In this document: positions 10,101 through 16,681 of the stretch, piece after piece
Position numbering within the stretch: the stretch's first letter is position 1
Layout of the letters: the number at the start of each line of letters is the position of its first letter
Origin: RPQK01 sp041946865
Lineage (GTDB): Bacteria; Acidobacteriota; UBA6911; RPQK01
Length of the DNA stretch: 16,835 nucleotides
Assembly: GCA_041946865.1 (NCBI GenBank)
Contig: JBHGBF010000161.1
Location: 1 to 16,835, forward strand
Reading direction: 5' to 3'
Translations under genes and position numbers: made by a program
The notes under the pieces: model-generated
What the model was told of the DNA's origin: nothing
Seen by the model: only the letters and a program-made list of their open reading frames with translations
The model's database searches: none

Positions 10101-10645
10101 GGATGGCCCTGCTGTACGAATTGCCGTTTGGGCCCGGAAAGCCCTTGGCCTCTTCCGGTGGTTTGCTTGGGCGAATCGTTGAAGGCTGGTCGATGTCCGG
10201 ATTTCTCGAAGCTATGTCGGGGGCCGCATTGTCGGTCAGCCATACCAACGGGCGTCCGATTACCTTGCGTAATCCGACCAAAGAGGGACCGATCGCAGAA
10301 CGGTTGGGTGACCGGGTTGACCCCGCAACCGGCAAGGTGCTCAACCCGTTTTTCGACACTGATGCATTTCAGGCGCTGCCCAATCAGTACACCATCTCTT
10401 CAACTGAAACTCGGCTGGATTGGCTGCGCGGGCCTGGTGCTGTCTGTTTCAACCTGGCCATATTGAAGGACGTGACGATTCGGGAAAATATTCGCCTTCA
10501 GATTCGAGGAGAGGCGGACAATCTCACCAACGCACGCATCTGGGGCGCCCCGGGGACGAACATGAGCAGTCCCAAGACTTTCGGAGTTATTCAAGACGGT
10601 GGTTCCGGCCGCTCCATCCAGATCGGCGCTGCGTTGAGATTCTAG
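7166..10645 (+). CDS. TonB-dependent receptor 2, Oar-like with carboxypeptidase-regulatory-like domain
   Basis: Outer-membrane active-transport receptor, 1159 residues. The start is fixed by GAGGAGG (7154-7160) five bases before ATG 7166 and by the signal peptide (hydrophobic stretch at about 9-21, cleavage likely after CAQ26). Residues about 28-112 are the carboxypeptidase-regulatory-like domain (GSLLGSVKDASGALIPGATV, PGFRRLERTGI). Residues about 120-250 are the plug (GQTDITINGGGGNQSRNEIT, then DAAYGHSNAGAISITTRAGTN). The rest is a beta barrel ending in ...GAALRF with C-terminal Phe. It is only distantly similar to receptor 1, so it is not a recent duplicate. No gene follows on its strand; it appears monocistronic under site B. 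It converges with the NagA gene, with 49 bp between the stops. Confidence 0.93.
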   Translation: MYALRRAFPVFFLVLLFIASAELCAQEFRGSLLGSVKDASGALIPGATVTAINVETNVSTSTVTSDIGRYRIPFLLPGNYSVIVELPGFRRLERTGIRISAGTDLDLDCVLEVGEVSNSVTVSGSTAAVSSTNADLALVVEQKYVQNIPVSLTRNVLNKVLLTPGVTVASSGGTVTSNGQTDITINGGGGNQSRNEITIDGIPNTVPRSGGVAVYIPSQDSVEEMKVQTTLFDAAYGHSNAGAISITTRAGTNQWHGSLYDFKRWRALNANSWRNNYLGLERPPVSYNQVGGMFGGPVILPGLYNGRDRTFFMFSFEKTKDASPRTREARVPTELERAGDFSQTLNRKGTAILEIYDPWTTQGTGSKATRTLFANSRIPQNRLDRTGLAVMKAYPLPNVAATTQIGVNNWAGAGVYQVLEDSYSIRVDHALSSRQRMFARYSKLTRADEFVPVLFPGVLSFTGPGQSDLGVSYRYFHSLAVDDTITFSPSFVGSFRYGLSTRDLPKLLGVAEGSKLADPAVLDLPQIILDNQATRGFPIFNMGENIPQIGARNDVENWYTHTGLATFYKMIGKHSLKFGADYRLTRWNKIYLGDGQSGSFTYSSVFTQKNPFVNSSADTSGSGMASLLLGVPASGSLGYNSSLANQNHYLALFVQEDWKALPHLTLNFGLRYELETPYTERFNRTAHGFDFSAPSPLDVPGLELKGGLLFAGVGGNPRREGNVDANNFGPRFGFAYSVNSKTVVRGGYGLFFSAQGYNTGFDGAVATFNAVTTYTGTIDSGATPFTTIQNPFPGGLRGPEGNSKGLAARYGDSLTIMDQNRVNPYNQQWQISLQRELPGAFVAEGAYVGMLSLKRLESFNLNEKPDEYLVLGADETKKMPNPFLGIFDPLSSLGKGSTISQGQLWKNYPQYSSLTMEGANTGRAIFHGFQGRLQGRFNQGLSSLLSYTFSKSIVNNTTSWVNTRNYRSVSSLDRRHVLRMALLYELPFGPGKPLASSGGLLGRIVEGWSMSGFLEAMSGAALSVSHTNGRPITLRNPTKEGPIAERLGDRVDPATGKVLNPFFDTDAFQALPNQYTISSTETRLDWLRGPGAVCFNLAILKDVTIRENIRLQIRGEADNLTNARIWGAPGTNMSSPKTFGVIQDGGSGRSIQIGAALRF

Positions 10646-10657
10646 CCCATCTTTATC

Positions 10658-10713
10658 ATCCTGTTAATCCTGTCCAGAAGTCGTTTGGACAGGGTTAACG
10701 GGACGAACAGGAT
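10658..10713. repeat. Imperfect inverted repeat between convergent genes
   Basis: CCTGTCCA (10669-10676) pairs with TGGACAGG (10686-10693) around a 9-base loop. Outer arms ATCCTGTT (10658-10665) and AACAGGAT (10706-10713) also pair, with about 9 extra bases on the right side. The ATCCTGTTAATCCTGTC wording is of a kind often seen in intergenic repeats of soil bacteria. The right arm contains the stop codon and last codons of the NagA gene. It may help end both convergent transcripts, although there is no T run. Confidence 0.6.
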
Positions 10714-11852
10714 TGACGGCTTTTCCCCGCGACGATCACGTTTTCAATCTTGAGCGTCCGTCCACCGACACTAAATCGGAACATGACGAGGTCGGCCCGC
10801 TCCAGGGAGCGAAGCTCGCCGGTGAGGTTCAGTTGCGGGATCAGTCGTGCGGGATTTCTCGTCACAGTCGCCAGGGCTTCCGCTAATGACGCGCCGGTCT
10901 GTTGGCAGTAGACCATGACGCCTCGATCCAGGCCAACCGAGGCGCATGCGAGAGACCCCCCATCCGCCCGAATAACCTTCCCTCCCGGCAGAAGCTCGAC
11001 ATCGGTCCTCAGGAACTTGTACCGGCCGGGCGGCAGGCCTGCAATGTGACTGCTGTCGCTGATGAGAATACAGCGTTCCGCGCCTTTGACTCGACGGATG
11101 AGCCTGAGCATATCTGGAGCTAAGTGGTACGAGTCACAAATCAGAGAGGCAGCTAACCGGTCGTCTGTCAGTTGAGCCCAAAATGGCGCTCGCTGACGGT
11201 CCAGCAGTTGGGGGCATCCGTTGCCCAGATGAGTACTGAGAATAACGCCAGCGTCGGCCGCCTGATGGATCAAATCCGGGCTTGCCTCGGTATGGCTGAC
11301 CGCCACAGCAACTCCTGTTCCCGACAAGTACCGGATGAAATCGAGAGCCCCCGGGACTTCGGGCCCCAGAGTGACCAACCCGATATGGCCCCCGGCTGCT
11401 TGCTGCAGTTCCTGGAAGTCCTCCTTAGCAGGAGGACGCATCCACTTCGGCTCATGCACCCCGGAGGCCTTCGACGGGGAGAAGTAAGGCCCTTCAACGT
11501 GGTAACAAGGAGCCGTCCTGGCAAAATCGGGAAACCTGCGGCGTGCCTCCTCCATGACACCCAAATTCCGAATCAGGGCTCTCTGGGACATGGTGATCAG
11601 TGTTGGACAAAAGGCCGTCACTCCGGTCCGCCATATGGAGGGAAGCACGGTGTGGAGTTGTTCGGCTGTGAGGTCGGAGGCAGAGAAATCTACCCCCGCA
11701 AAGCCGTTCAGCTGTAGATCGATGAACCCTGGACTCACGTACGGGAGGCGCGGATTCGCAGGCCCCAGAATCTCAACGGCGGAGACCACGTCCCCATCAA
11801 TCACGATCAAGACCGCGCCTGAATCGTCGGGCAGGTTTCCGCGTACTTGCAT
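10695..11852 (-). CDS. nagA: N-acetylglucosamine-6-phosphate deacetylase-like amidohydrolase
   Basis: Cytoplasmic amidohydrolase, 385 residues, the usual NagA length; NagA removes acetate from N-acetylglucosamine 6-phosphate to give glucosamine 6-phosphate. The ATG at 11852 is preceded by AGGAG and AAGGA; the open frame extends to 11924 but would overlap the upstream gene. Visible family motifs: PGFIDLQLNGFAGVDF (41-56), HVEGPY with metal ligand Glu120, SHTEA with His187, STHLGN with His208, ISDSSHIAGLPPGRY with the catalytic-type Asp266. Several surrounding residues differ from the common enzyme (THLGNGCP instead of THLFNAM, DSYHLAP instead of DG.H), so it may belong to a divergent subgroup with altered substrate. 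It starts 44 bp after the exported-protein gene, so the two likely form an operon under site C. The last residues and the stop lie within the intergenic repeat. Confidence 0.82.
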   Translation of the reverse strand: MQVRGNLPDDSGAVLIVIDGDVVSAVEILGPANPRLPYVSPGFIDLQLNGFAGVDFSASDLTAEQLHTVLPSIWRTGVTAFCPTLITMSQRALIRNLGVMEEARRRFPDFARTAPCYHVEGPYFSPSKASGVHEPKWMRPPAKEDFQELQQAAGGHIGLVTLGPEVPGALDFIRYLSGTGVAVAVSHTEASPDLIHQAADAGVILSTHLGNGCPQLLDRQRAPFWAQLTDDRLAASLICDSYHLAPDMLRLIRRVKGAERCILISDSSHIAGLPPGRYKFLRTDVELLPGGKVIRADGGSLACASVGLDRGVMVYCQQTGASLAEALATVTRNPARLIPQLNLTGELRSLERADLVMFRFSVGGRTLKIENVIVAGKSRQSCSSR

Positions 11853-11896
11853 TCCTTCTTGATCTCCTGTAGATTGCCCTCCCCGGCGGCCAAACC

Positions 11897-13009
11897 TCAA
11901 CGGCGCTCGAATTCGGTTCTCCAACGAACGAGCAGTTCCTCCTTGCTGATTTCAGCCCAGTAGATGCGGCCTCGAAGAGCTTTCTTGCTGTTCGGTGCGA
12001 GGGGCCCCAGGTTAACAAAAGTGTGGAGGCAGTCGGCCGGGTGGTGATTACTGAGGTGGGTCGTATTCTCCCACCACAGGGCGCTCAGCCAGTTGCTTTC
12101 CGGATCGCATCGCACGACAGGCGCGTCGTCGACCGGCGGTTCAAAGGTGCTTGCCGTCTCAGCCTGGAATAGCGGCTGCGTGGCAGGAATCTTCGCCAGA
12201 TCTCCTCCACTCCGGTCCATGTCGATTTGGACCCCCAAAGGCGTTCTACAGACGATGTGAGCATCAACGGGCGGGATGGGCTGCCAGAAGCCGTTTCGAA
12301 GCACCCATGAGAGACTGGTCCTCGGCCGGTTCTGGCGCGCCTGGTCCTGCCAGAGGTCGTACTCGCTGAAGGCAGGGCTTTCGGCAACCGTCTTTCGCCA
12401 GGCTTCGTTGGCCCGGCCGGTCATGCGGAAACACTGCTGGACCGAATAACAGTCGTTGAGGCCCGCGTCACCGGTGTCGATCACCCAAAGCAGGTCAAAC
12501 CCGTCCCGCACGGGGACGATGTAGAAAGTCCAGGTTTGAGGCGCCCAGGGTGGCCGGGTGAAGTCCCCAACGGCGAGGCGGCGGATGTATACATTCTTTC
12601 TGTTCGCGAACTGCTCCTCGAGAGCCGCCGCTTTCTGTGTCACGGAAGGATCCCCAGCAGCAGGAACACGGCCGTTGATGATAGGGAGGTGCTCGAGCAA
12701 CCTGTAACCGATGACGTTGTCGGGGTGAAGACCATTGAAGAACGAAAGGAAAATCTGTCTGTGCCTGGCCCGCTTTTCGGCGGTCTGTCCGGGCCCTTGT
12801 CTGTCTTTCGGAGGCGTTACCGATGTAGGGAGTTCGTTTCCGACATGCTCCGAAAATAGTGCTCCGGCGGCTCTCTGGTTCGTTCTGAGTTCGCTGGCGA
12901 CCTGGATTCGACTGGATTCGCCGGCTTGAACCCACTGACAAAAGAGAACCACCGAAGACAACAACCATGGAACCATCTTCTGGCCTTTCTTTAGCACACC
13001 CATTTGCAT
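11897..13009 (-). CDS. Exported protein of unknown function
   Basis: About 370 residues from ATG 13009; alternatives are TTG 13015, ATG 13003 and ATG 12976. The last has the best Shine-Dalgarno sequence (AAAGG, seven bases upstream), but 13009 or 13003 keeps the basic KKGQK stretch expected in a signal peptide. The hydrophobic core MVPWLLSSVVLFCQWVQA suggests Sec export with cleavage after QAG. The mature protein has a middle segment rich in conserved-looking aromatic residues and Cys (WTFYIVPVRDGFDLLWVIDT, NDCYSVQQCFRMTGR, FSEYDLWQDQ) and a C-terminal segment WWENTTHLSNHHPADCLHTF followed by a beta-strand ending, RGRIYW. I recall similar unnamed proteins from soil bacteria but no named domain. 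It is the first gene of the operon with nagA and carries site C, so a role in the same catabolic system is inferred. Confidence 0.75.
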   Translation of the reverse strand: MQMGVLKKGQKMVPWLLSSVVLFCQWVQAGESSRIQVASELRTNQRAAGALFSEHVGNELPTSVTPPKDRQGPGQTAEKRARHRQIFLSFFNGLHPDNVIGYRLLEHLPIINGRVPAAGDPSVTQKAAALEEQFANRKNVYIRRLAVGDFTRPPWAPQTWTFYIVPVRDGFDLLWVIDTGDAGLNDCYSVQQCFRMTGRANEAWRKTVAESPAFSEYDLWQDQARQNRPRTSLSWVLRNGFWQPIPPVDAHIVCRTPLGVQIDMDRSGGDLAKIPATQPLFQAETASTFEPPVDDAPVVRCDPESNWLSALWWENTTHLSNHHPADCLHTFVNLGPLAPNSKKALRGRIYWAEISKEELLVRWRTEFERR

Positions 13010-13035
13010 GCTCAAGTACCAGATAACCGGCTGCG

Positions 13036-13041
13036 GCTCAA
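13036..13041 (-). promoter_or_regulatory. Candidate -35 element for the exported-protein/nagA operon
   Basis: Read on the minus strand, TTGAGC begins at 13041, exactly 21 bp after the centre of site C. A 17-base spacer leads to TACTTG (13018-13013), a poor -10. If used, the start point would be near 13006, which would favour one of the later ATG codons of the exported protein. Confidence 0.4.
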
Positions 13042-13049
13042 GGATAGCT

Positions 13050-13072
13050 GGGTAGTTTAACAGTTACACAAC
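13050..13072 (-). promoter_or_regulatory. Regulatory site C (TAACnGTTAnACTACC family)
   Basis: On the minus strand: GTTG, TG, the palindrome TAACTGTTA (centre 13062), then AACTACCC. The distal half-site is degenerate (GTTG instead of GTTA). It precedes the operon of the exported protein and nagA. Confidence 0.7.
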
Positions 13073-13134
13073 CTGCTGCTGCTTGAATCAACAGCGATTC
13101 ATCTGCTATTCCGTGCGCAGATCATGGCGAAGAG

Positions 13135-13192
13135 GTAACCGCTCAGTTTTCTGCGAGCGAAGCGGCAGGCGCTTTTGGAGTTCATCATGCGC
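13135..13192. repeat. 58-bp inverted repeat, right copy
   Basis: It matches the reverse complement of 2-59 at 57 of 58 bases. It covers an upstream segment, the GGAG ribosome-binding site and the ATG plus one codon of the URO-D-like pseudogene. Confidence 0.9.
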
Positions 13193-13839
13193 GTAGTCCC
13201 GGCCCTGCTCGGACGGCAGATCTGCTTTTCCCCGTCCGCTGCCCCAGTGGCGCTCACGGGTAACCTCGACCGGGACCAGGTGATGGCTCTGCGGGTCCCG
13301 GACATCGAGCGGACGTGGCCAATGTCCGACCTCCTAAGACAGGGGGCTGAAATGCGGTACGAGGAAGGGTACGTTTGCGGGGACTTCGATGTCGACGGCA
13401 TTCTAAACGTGGCACTCCAGATCCGAGGCGATCAGCTAGTCATCGATCTCCTGGAAGACGCCGACCTGGTGAGACACCTTTTCGCAGTGGTCGCCCGGAC
13501 AATCGAGGCGGTCGCGACTCGCATTCGCTCGATAACCGGAACGTGCTCGATCGCAACAAACCGTTCGATCCTGGCCGTCGATTCCCGGATTTTCCTGCAT
13601 AGCAATTGCAGTCTCCAGATGATCTCTCCGGCGCTGTATCGGGAATTCCTGCTCTCAATCTTCGCCTGAGCCCGATCAGAATGCTGAACGAGACGGAGGA
13701 CATCGTACGTCAAGATGCGGAGGCACTGCTGCGTAAGGTGAATCCCGAGCAGGGGATTGGACTCTGCTGTATCAATATGGACTTCGGTACCCCCGATGCG
13801 AACGTCCGCGCAGTAATCGACGCGGCGGGGAGGGGTTGA
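13187..13839 (+). pseudogene. Uroporphyrinogen-decarboxylase-like (URO-D family) gene with internal deletion
   Basis: The start is ATG 13187, six bases after GGAG (13177-13180); a TTG at 13175 is also open. The first frame (to TGA 13667-13669) gives RVPDIERTWPM, CGDFDVDGILNVALQIRGD, TNRSILAVDSRIFLHSNC and MISPALYREFLL, which read as URO-D superfamily segments. A second frame then gives NLRLSPIRMLNETEDIV and GIGLCCINMDFGTPD, the usual C-terminal segments, up to TGA 13839. The joint lies near 13650-13660. Compared with the family, roughly 55-60 residues are missing between MISP..YREFL and NLRLSP, including the stretch that normally carries the HHCG-type metal-binding motif, and the frame shifts. 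The product is therefore very probably inactive. The frames either side are otherwise intact, so the damage looks recent. URO-D-like paralogues include corrinoid-dependent methyltransferases; the original activity cannot be told. Confidence 0.75.
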
Positions 13840-13958
13840 ATGCCGGGCCACACAGACACGTTCCGCCGTATCTACAGCGGTGGAAAGCGATCGCTTGGCC
13901 CTTCGGGGCGGTGCTCAGCTTCAATCGCCAGCCAAACGGCAGCGGGCCGCGCTTTCCC

Positions 13959-13983
13959 ACGTTACTTAACTGTTACACTACCC
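13959..13983 (+). promoter_or_regulatory. Regulatory site D (TAACnGTTAnACTACC family)
   Basis: ACGTTA (13959-13964), CT, the palindrome TAACTGTTA (13967-13975, centre 13971), then CACTACC. The gap to the distal half-site is one base shorter than in A and B. The -35 of the next promoter starts 21 bp after the centre. Confidence 0.72.
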
Positions 13984-13991
13984 CCCTCCCA

Positions 13992-14020
13992 TTGTCAGAT
14001 TCCTCACGGTCGATTAGCCT
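13992..14020 (+). promoter_or_regulatory. Candidate promoter of the C45-hydrolase operon
   Basis: TTGTCA (13992-13997), a 17-base spacer and TAGCCT (14015-14020). The -35 is good and the -10 is weak, as often found at activator-dependent promoters. Site D is just upstream, in the same phase as site B. Confidence 0.5.
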
Positions 14021-14063
14021 GAGACCGTTTCGAAACCAGACGAAACACTGAAAGGGTTGATTC

Positions 14064-15230
14064 ATGAGCAAAATCCAGACACGCCGCGGTTTCATGTGTA
14101 CGACGTTCGCCGTCTCAGCGTCACTATCTACCTGGCGAGCTCAAGCATTAGCCAATCAAGCCGAAAATGCCCAGGCCAGGTTGGCGGTCAAAGGCGCCTT
14201 GATCAAGGTCGAGACATCCGGGACTGGTTACGAGGTGGGCCGGCAATACGGCGAAGGGGTTCAGGGACTGCTCAAAAAGTGGGTCGATGGCCGCCTGCGG
14301 GAAGTCACTAAGAACAACCGTCCTGAAACTGTTCAAACCGTGACCCAGGCCATGCTCGACGTGCTCAGACACGACTTCCCGTTCGTCTTCGACGAAATTC
14401 GGGGCATGGCTGACGCCGTAGGCATCCCCTTTCAGGAAATGGCAATCGTGCAACTCAGCGCCGGGGTCCCGATTTGGAGAGACGAAGGCGGCTGCTCGAA
14501 CGTTGTTTTCCGCCGGAGTGATCATGGCCCGATCCTAGGGAAGACACTTGACGCCAGCGCGCCTGGGGCAGAGACCTCCACAGTGCGCATTGTTCGCCCT
14601 TCCTCGGGACATGCGCTGGTCTGCGAGTCGCGTATCAGCGGGCTGTCGACCGAGTCAGGGATCAACGATAAGGGCCTGGCCGTCGGGGTGTCATCCGTGC
14701 ATTTCAAGACGTCGAACAAGAAAGGTGTCTTGCGCAATTTCACGCCCCGATTGATTCTCCAAGAGTGCTCCGACGTGGAGGAGGCGATTCGGTTTGTCGA
14801 ACGGCACCCAGTCATCCGTTCGGGATTCCAGTTTGCCTTGGTTGATCGCAAGGGCAACTCCGCTTTGATTGAACGTTCGCCGACGAAACAAAACGTCGTG
14901 CGGACAGAGGGAGTCGCGCTTTTCTGCACCAATCATTGTGCGACGCCGGCCATGCGTGAGCTCGAGTTAAGCCGCGGAGCAGTCGGTGACAGAAACAGCG
15001 ATGAGCGATATGCCAACCTTCAGCGCATCACGTCCGCCCCCGATTTCAAGCCGACCTTGGAGAATTTGAAGGCGATTATCAGGAGCCACCGGGTTCCGGG
15101 CGGGATCTGCCAGCACGGGGAGCTCGAGATGCATACCCGGCGTGCTTACATCTGTCGCCCCGCCGAAGGCAAATTCATGGTCACCGCCGGCCCTGCCTGC
15201 TCGAATGAATTTCAGGAGTTCAGCTTGTAG
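14064..15230 (+). CDS. Peptidase C45 / isopenicillin-N acyltransferase-like Ntn hydrolase, Tat-type export signal
   Basis: 388 residues; ATG 14064 follows AAAGGG (14051-14056) by seven bases. Residues 6-11, TRRGFM, with a following hydrophobic segment look like a twin-arginine signal, cleaved around residues 28-32. The family (acyl-CoA:6-aminopenicillanate acyltransferase, peptidase C45) are N-terminal-nucleophile hydrolases that form or split amide bonds and cut themselves before a Cys. Here the likely nucleophile is Cys144 in EGGCSNVVF, followed by GPILGKTLDAS, GLSTESGINDKGLAVGVSS and LVDRKGNSALIE, in the usual order for this fold. The N-terminal GTGYEVGRQYGE (53-64) is also typical. Folded export through Tat would fit a periplasmic amidase or acyltransferase acting on N-acylated compounds. 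It is the first gene after site D, with the toroid lipoprotein 66 bp downstream. The substrate is unknown. Confidence 0.82.
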   Translation: MSKIQTRRGFMCTTFAVSASLSTWRAQALANQAENAQARLAVKGALIKVETSGTGYEVGRQYGEGVQGLLKKWVDGRLREVTKNNRPETVQTVTQAMLDVLRHDFPFVFDEIRGMADAVGIPFQEMAIVQLSAGVPIWRDEGGCSNVVFRRSDHGPILGKTLDASAPGAETSTVRIVRPSSGHALVCESRISGLSTESGINDKGLAVGVSSVHFKTSNKKGVLRNFTPRLILQECSDVEEAIRFVERHPVIRSGFQFALVDRKGNSALIERSPTKQNVVRTEGVALFCTNHCATPAMRELELSRGAVGDRNSDERYANLQRITSAPDFKPTLENLKAIIRSHRVPGGICQHGELEMHTRRAYICRPAEGKFMVTAGPACSNEFQEFSL

Positions 15231-15296
15231 TAACGTCACTCCGGCGCAAGTTGGTGTGAGTAAAATGTTTATCAGCATTCCGGGGACGAGCGGGAA

Positions 15297-16625
15297 ATGA
15301 TTAAGGTAAGACAAGTCGTTGTGTGGATCGTCATCGGACTCGTCTCCAGCCTGGGCGGTTGCAAGCAAGCGAATAAGCAACGAAAGGGACCAGCAGTTCA
15401 ATTGGACCAGAGCCGAGCGAACTCCCAGAGTGCCACTCCGGAGCGGATACGAATCTCGAGAGAAGACCTGGCAAAGCGGGCGTTGCAGGGATGTGACTGG
15501 CTGGCGGACGTGAGTCAGGTTTTAGCCCAAGATGATCCGTCCTATGGCGCCATGAAAGGGGAATACGACACCAGGTCCCGGAAGTGGGCGTTTTATGGCC
15601 CGTTCTGGCATACCGGTCAGGCGGTTCGAGTCCTCTTGATGGCTTACCAGGATAGCGGCAAAGAGAAATACCTTAAGCATGCCGTTCTGGGCGGAGAGTA
15701 CATGACTCGTCACCAGATCAAGGACAAGTCGGACAAGCTGTACGGATTTGTCCATGGTCGGGAGATCGCCCAGGCGAACACGGCATCACAAGTCGAAAAC
15801 TTCATGGCCCTTTACGATCTCTACAAGGTCACCAAGGACCCGAGCTGGCGCGAACGTTTCCACCTCGCTCTCGACTGGGTGGCAAAGAACGCCTACCTGG
15901 ACGGCCAGGGCCTTTTTTACAACCACTACGAACCTGCTACCGATTCGTTCGCACCGGTTGAGAAATCGCGGCCAACCAATGACGATGCAGTGTTTGGCGT
16001 CGGATACCGCGAGTTCAACGACCCTCGTTACCTCAAGATTTTTCTCGAGACAGCCGACCGGCTGCTAAGAGAGGAAGATCCGCCGGGTAACTGGATGAAG
16101 TACCCGCCTTGCCGTCCGGATGTTTTCGACGGCCAGGGAAGGATGCATCCGCGCCACGCCTGGTGGTGGGGATACCCGATGCTCACCGCTTATGATCTAA
16201 CCGGGGACAAGAAATATCTGGATGCAGCGGTCCGCGCCGCCCAGTGGTACATCGACAACAATAACCTGGACGGCGGCTATTACTACAACGTCACCAAGTC
16301 TGGCGGGAAGCACCTGAGTTTTGACTTCTGCACGTCTGCTGTCGGGTGCGCGATGATTATGTGGATCGACCTGTGGAAGAGGACAGGGGAAGAGAAGTAC
16401 TTGAAGGAAATCGAGACCTCGCTCGGCTTCCTGCTTCGTTGTCAGCTCCGGGATGACGTGGAGGATCCGGCAGTGCGAGGTGCGTTCTTCGAGGGGATGC
16501 TACCTCCTGATGGGACCCTGGCTCCCGGTTTCTATTTCCGCGACATTGCCACGATCTACTCGGTCAGGGCCATGCTCGAGCTGATGCGAGCGGTTCCGGG
16601 TGATATTCACTACCTTCAGTACTAA
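15297..16625 (+). CDS. Alpha/alpha-toroid (six-hairpin glycosidase-like) lipoprotein
   Basis: 442 residues from ATG 15297, with a weak purine-rich ribosome-binding site. The signal peptide MIKVRQVVVWIVIGLVSSL ends in lipobox LGGC, so Cys22 should be lipidated. The mature part has repeated helical-hairpin units with the pattern YL..A...A.Y (for instance KYLKHAVLGGEYMTRHQ, KYLDAAVRAAQWYIDNN, KYLKEIETSLGFLLRCQ) and aromatic-rich loops such as HPRHAWWWGYPM (284-295). This is the architecture of six-hairpin glycosidases and related lyases and epimerases, such as GH88/GH105, GH127 and C5-epimerase C-terminal domains. No family-specific catalytic pair can be named with confidence. It probably shares the transcript of the C45 hydrolase and acts on a glycan at the cell surface or in the periplasm. 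Confidence 0.78.
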   Translation: MIKVRQVVVWIVIGLVSSLGGCKQANKQRKGPAVQLDQSRANSQSATPERIRISREDLAKRALQGCDWLADVSQVLAQDDPSYGAMKGEYDTRSRKWAFYGPFWHTGQAVRVLLMAYQDSGKEKYLKHAVLGGEYMTRHQIKDKSDKLYGFVHGREIAQANTASQVENFMALYDLYKVTKDPSWRERFHLALDWVAKNAYLDGQGLFYNHYEPATDSFAPVEKSRPTNDDAVFGVGYREFNDPRYLKIFLETADRLLREEDPPGNWMKYPPCRPDVFDGQGRMHPRHAWWWGYPMLTAYDLTGDKKYLDAAVRAAQWYIDNNNLDGGYYYNVTKSGGKHLSFDFCTSAVGCAMIMWIDLWKRTGEEKYLKEIETSLGFLLRCQLRDDVEDPAVRGAFFEGMLPPDGTLAPGFYFRDIATIYSVRAMLELMRAVPGDIHYLQY

Positions 16626-16681
16626 CCGAGTCTTGGAATTCGACAGCAGGACGGACTGATGAAAACGAGAGGCCCAAATCA

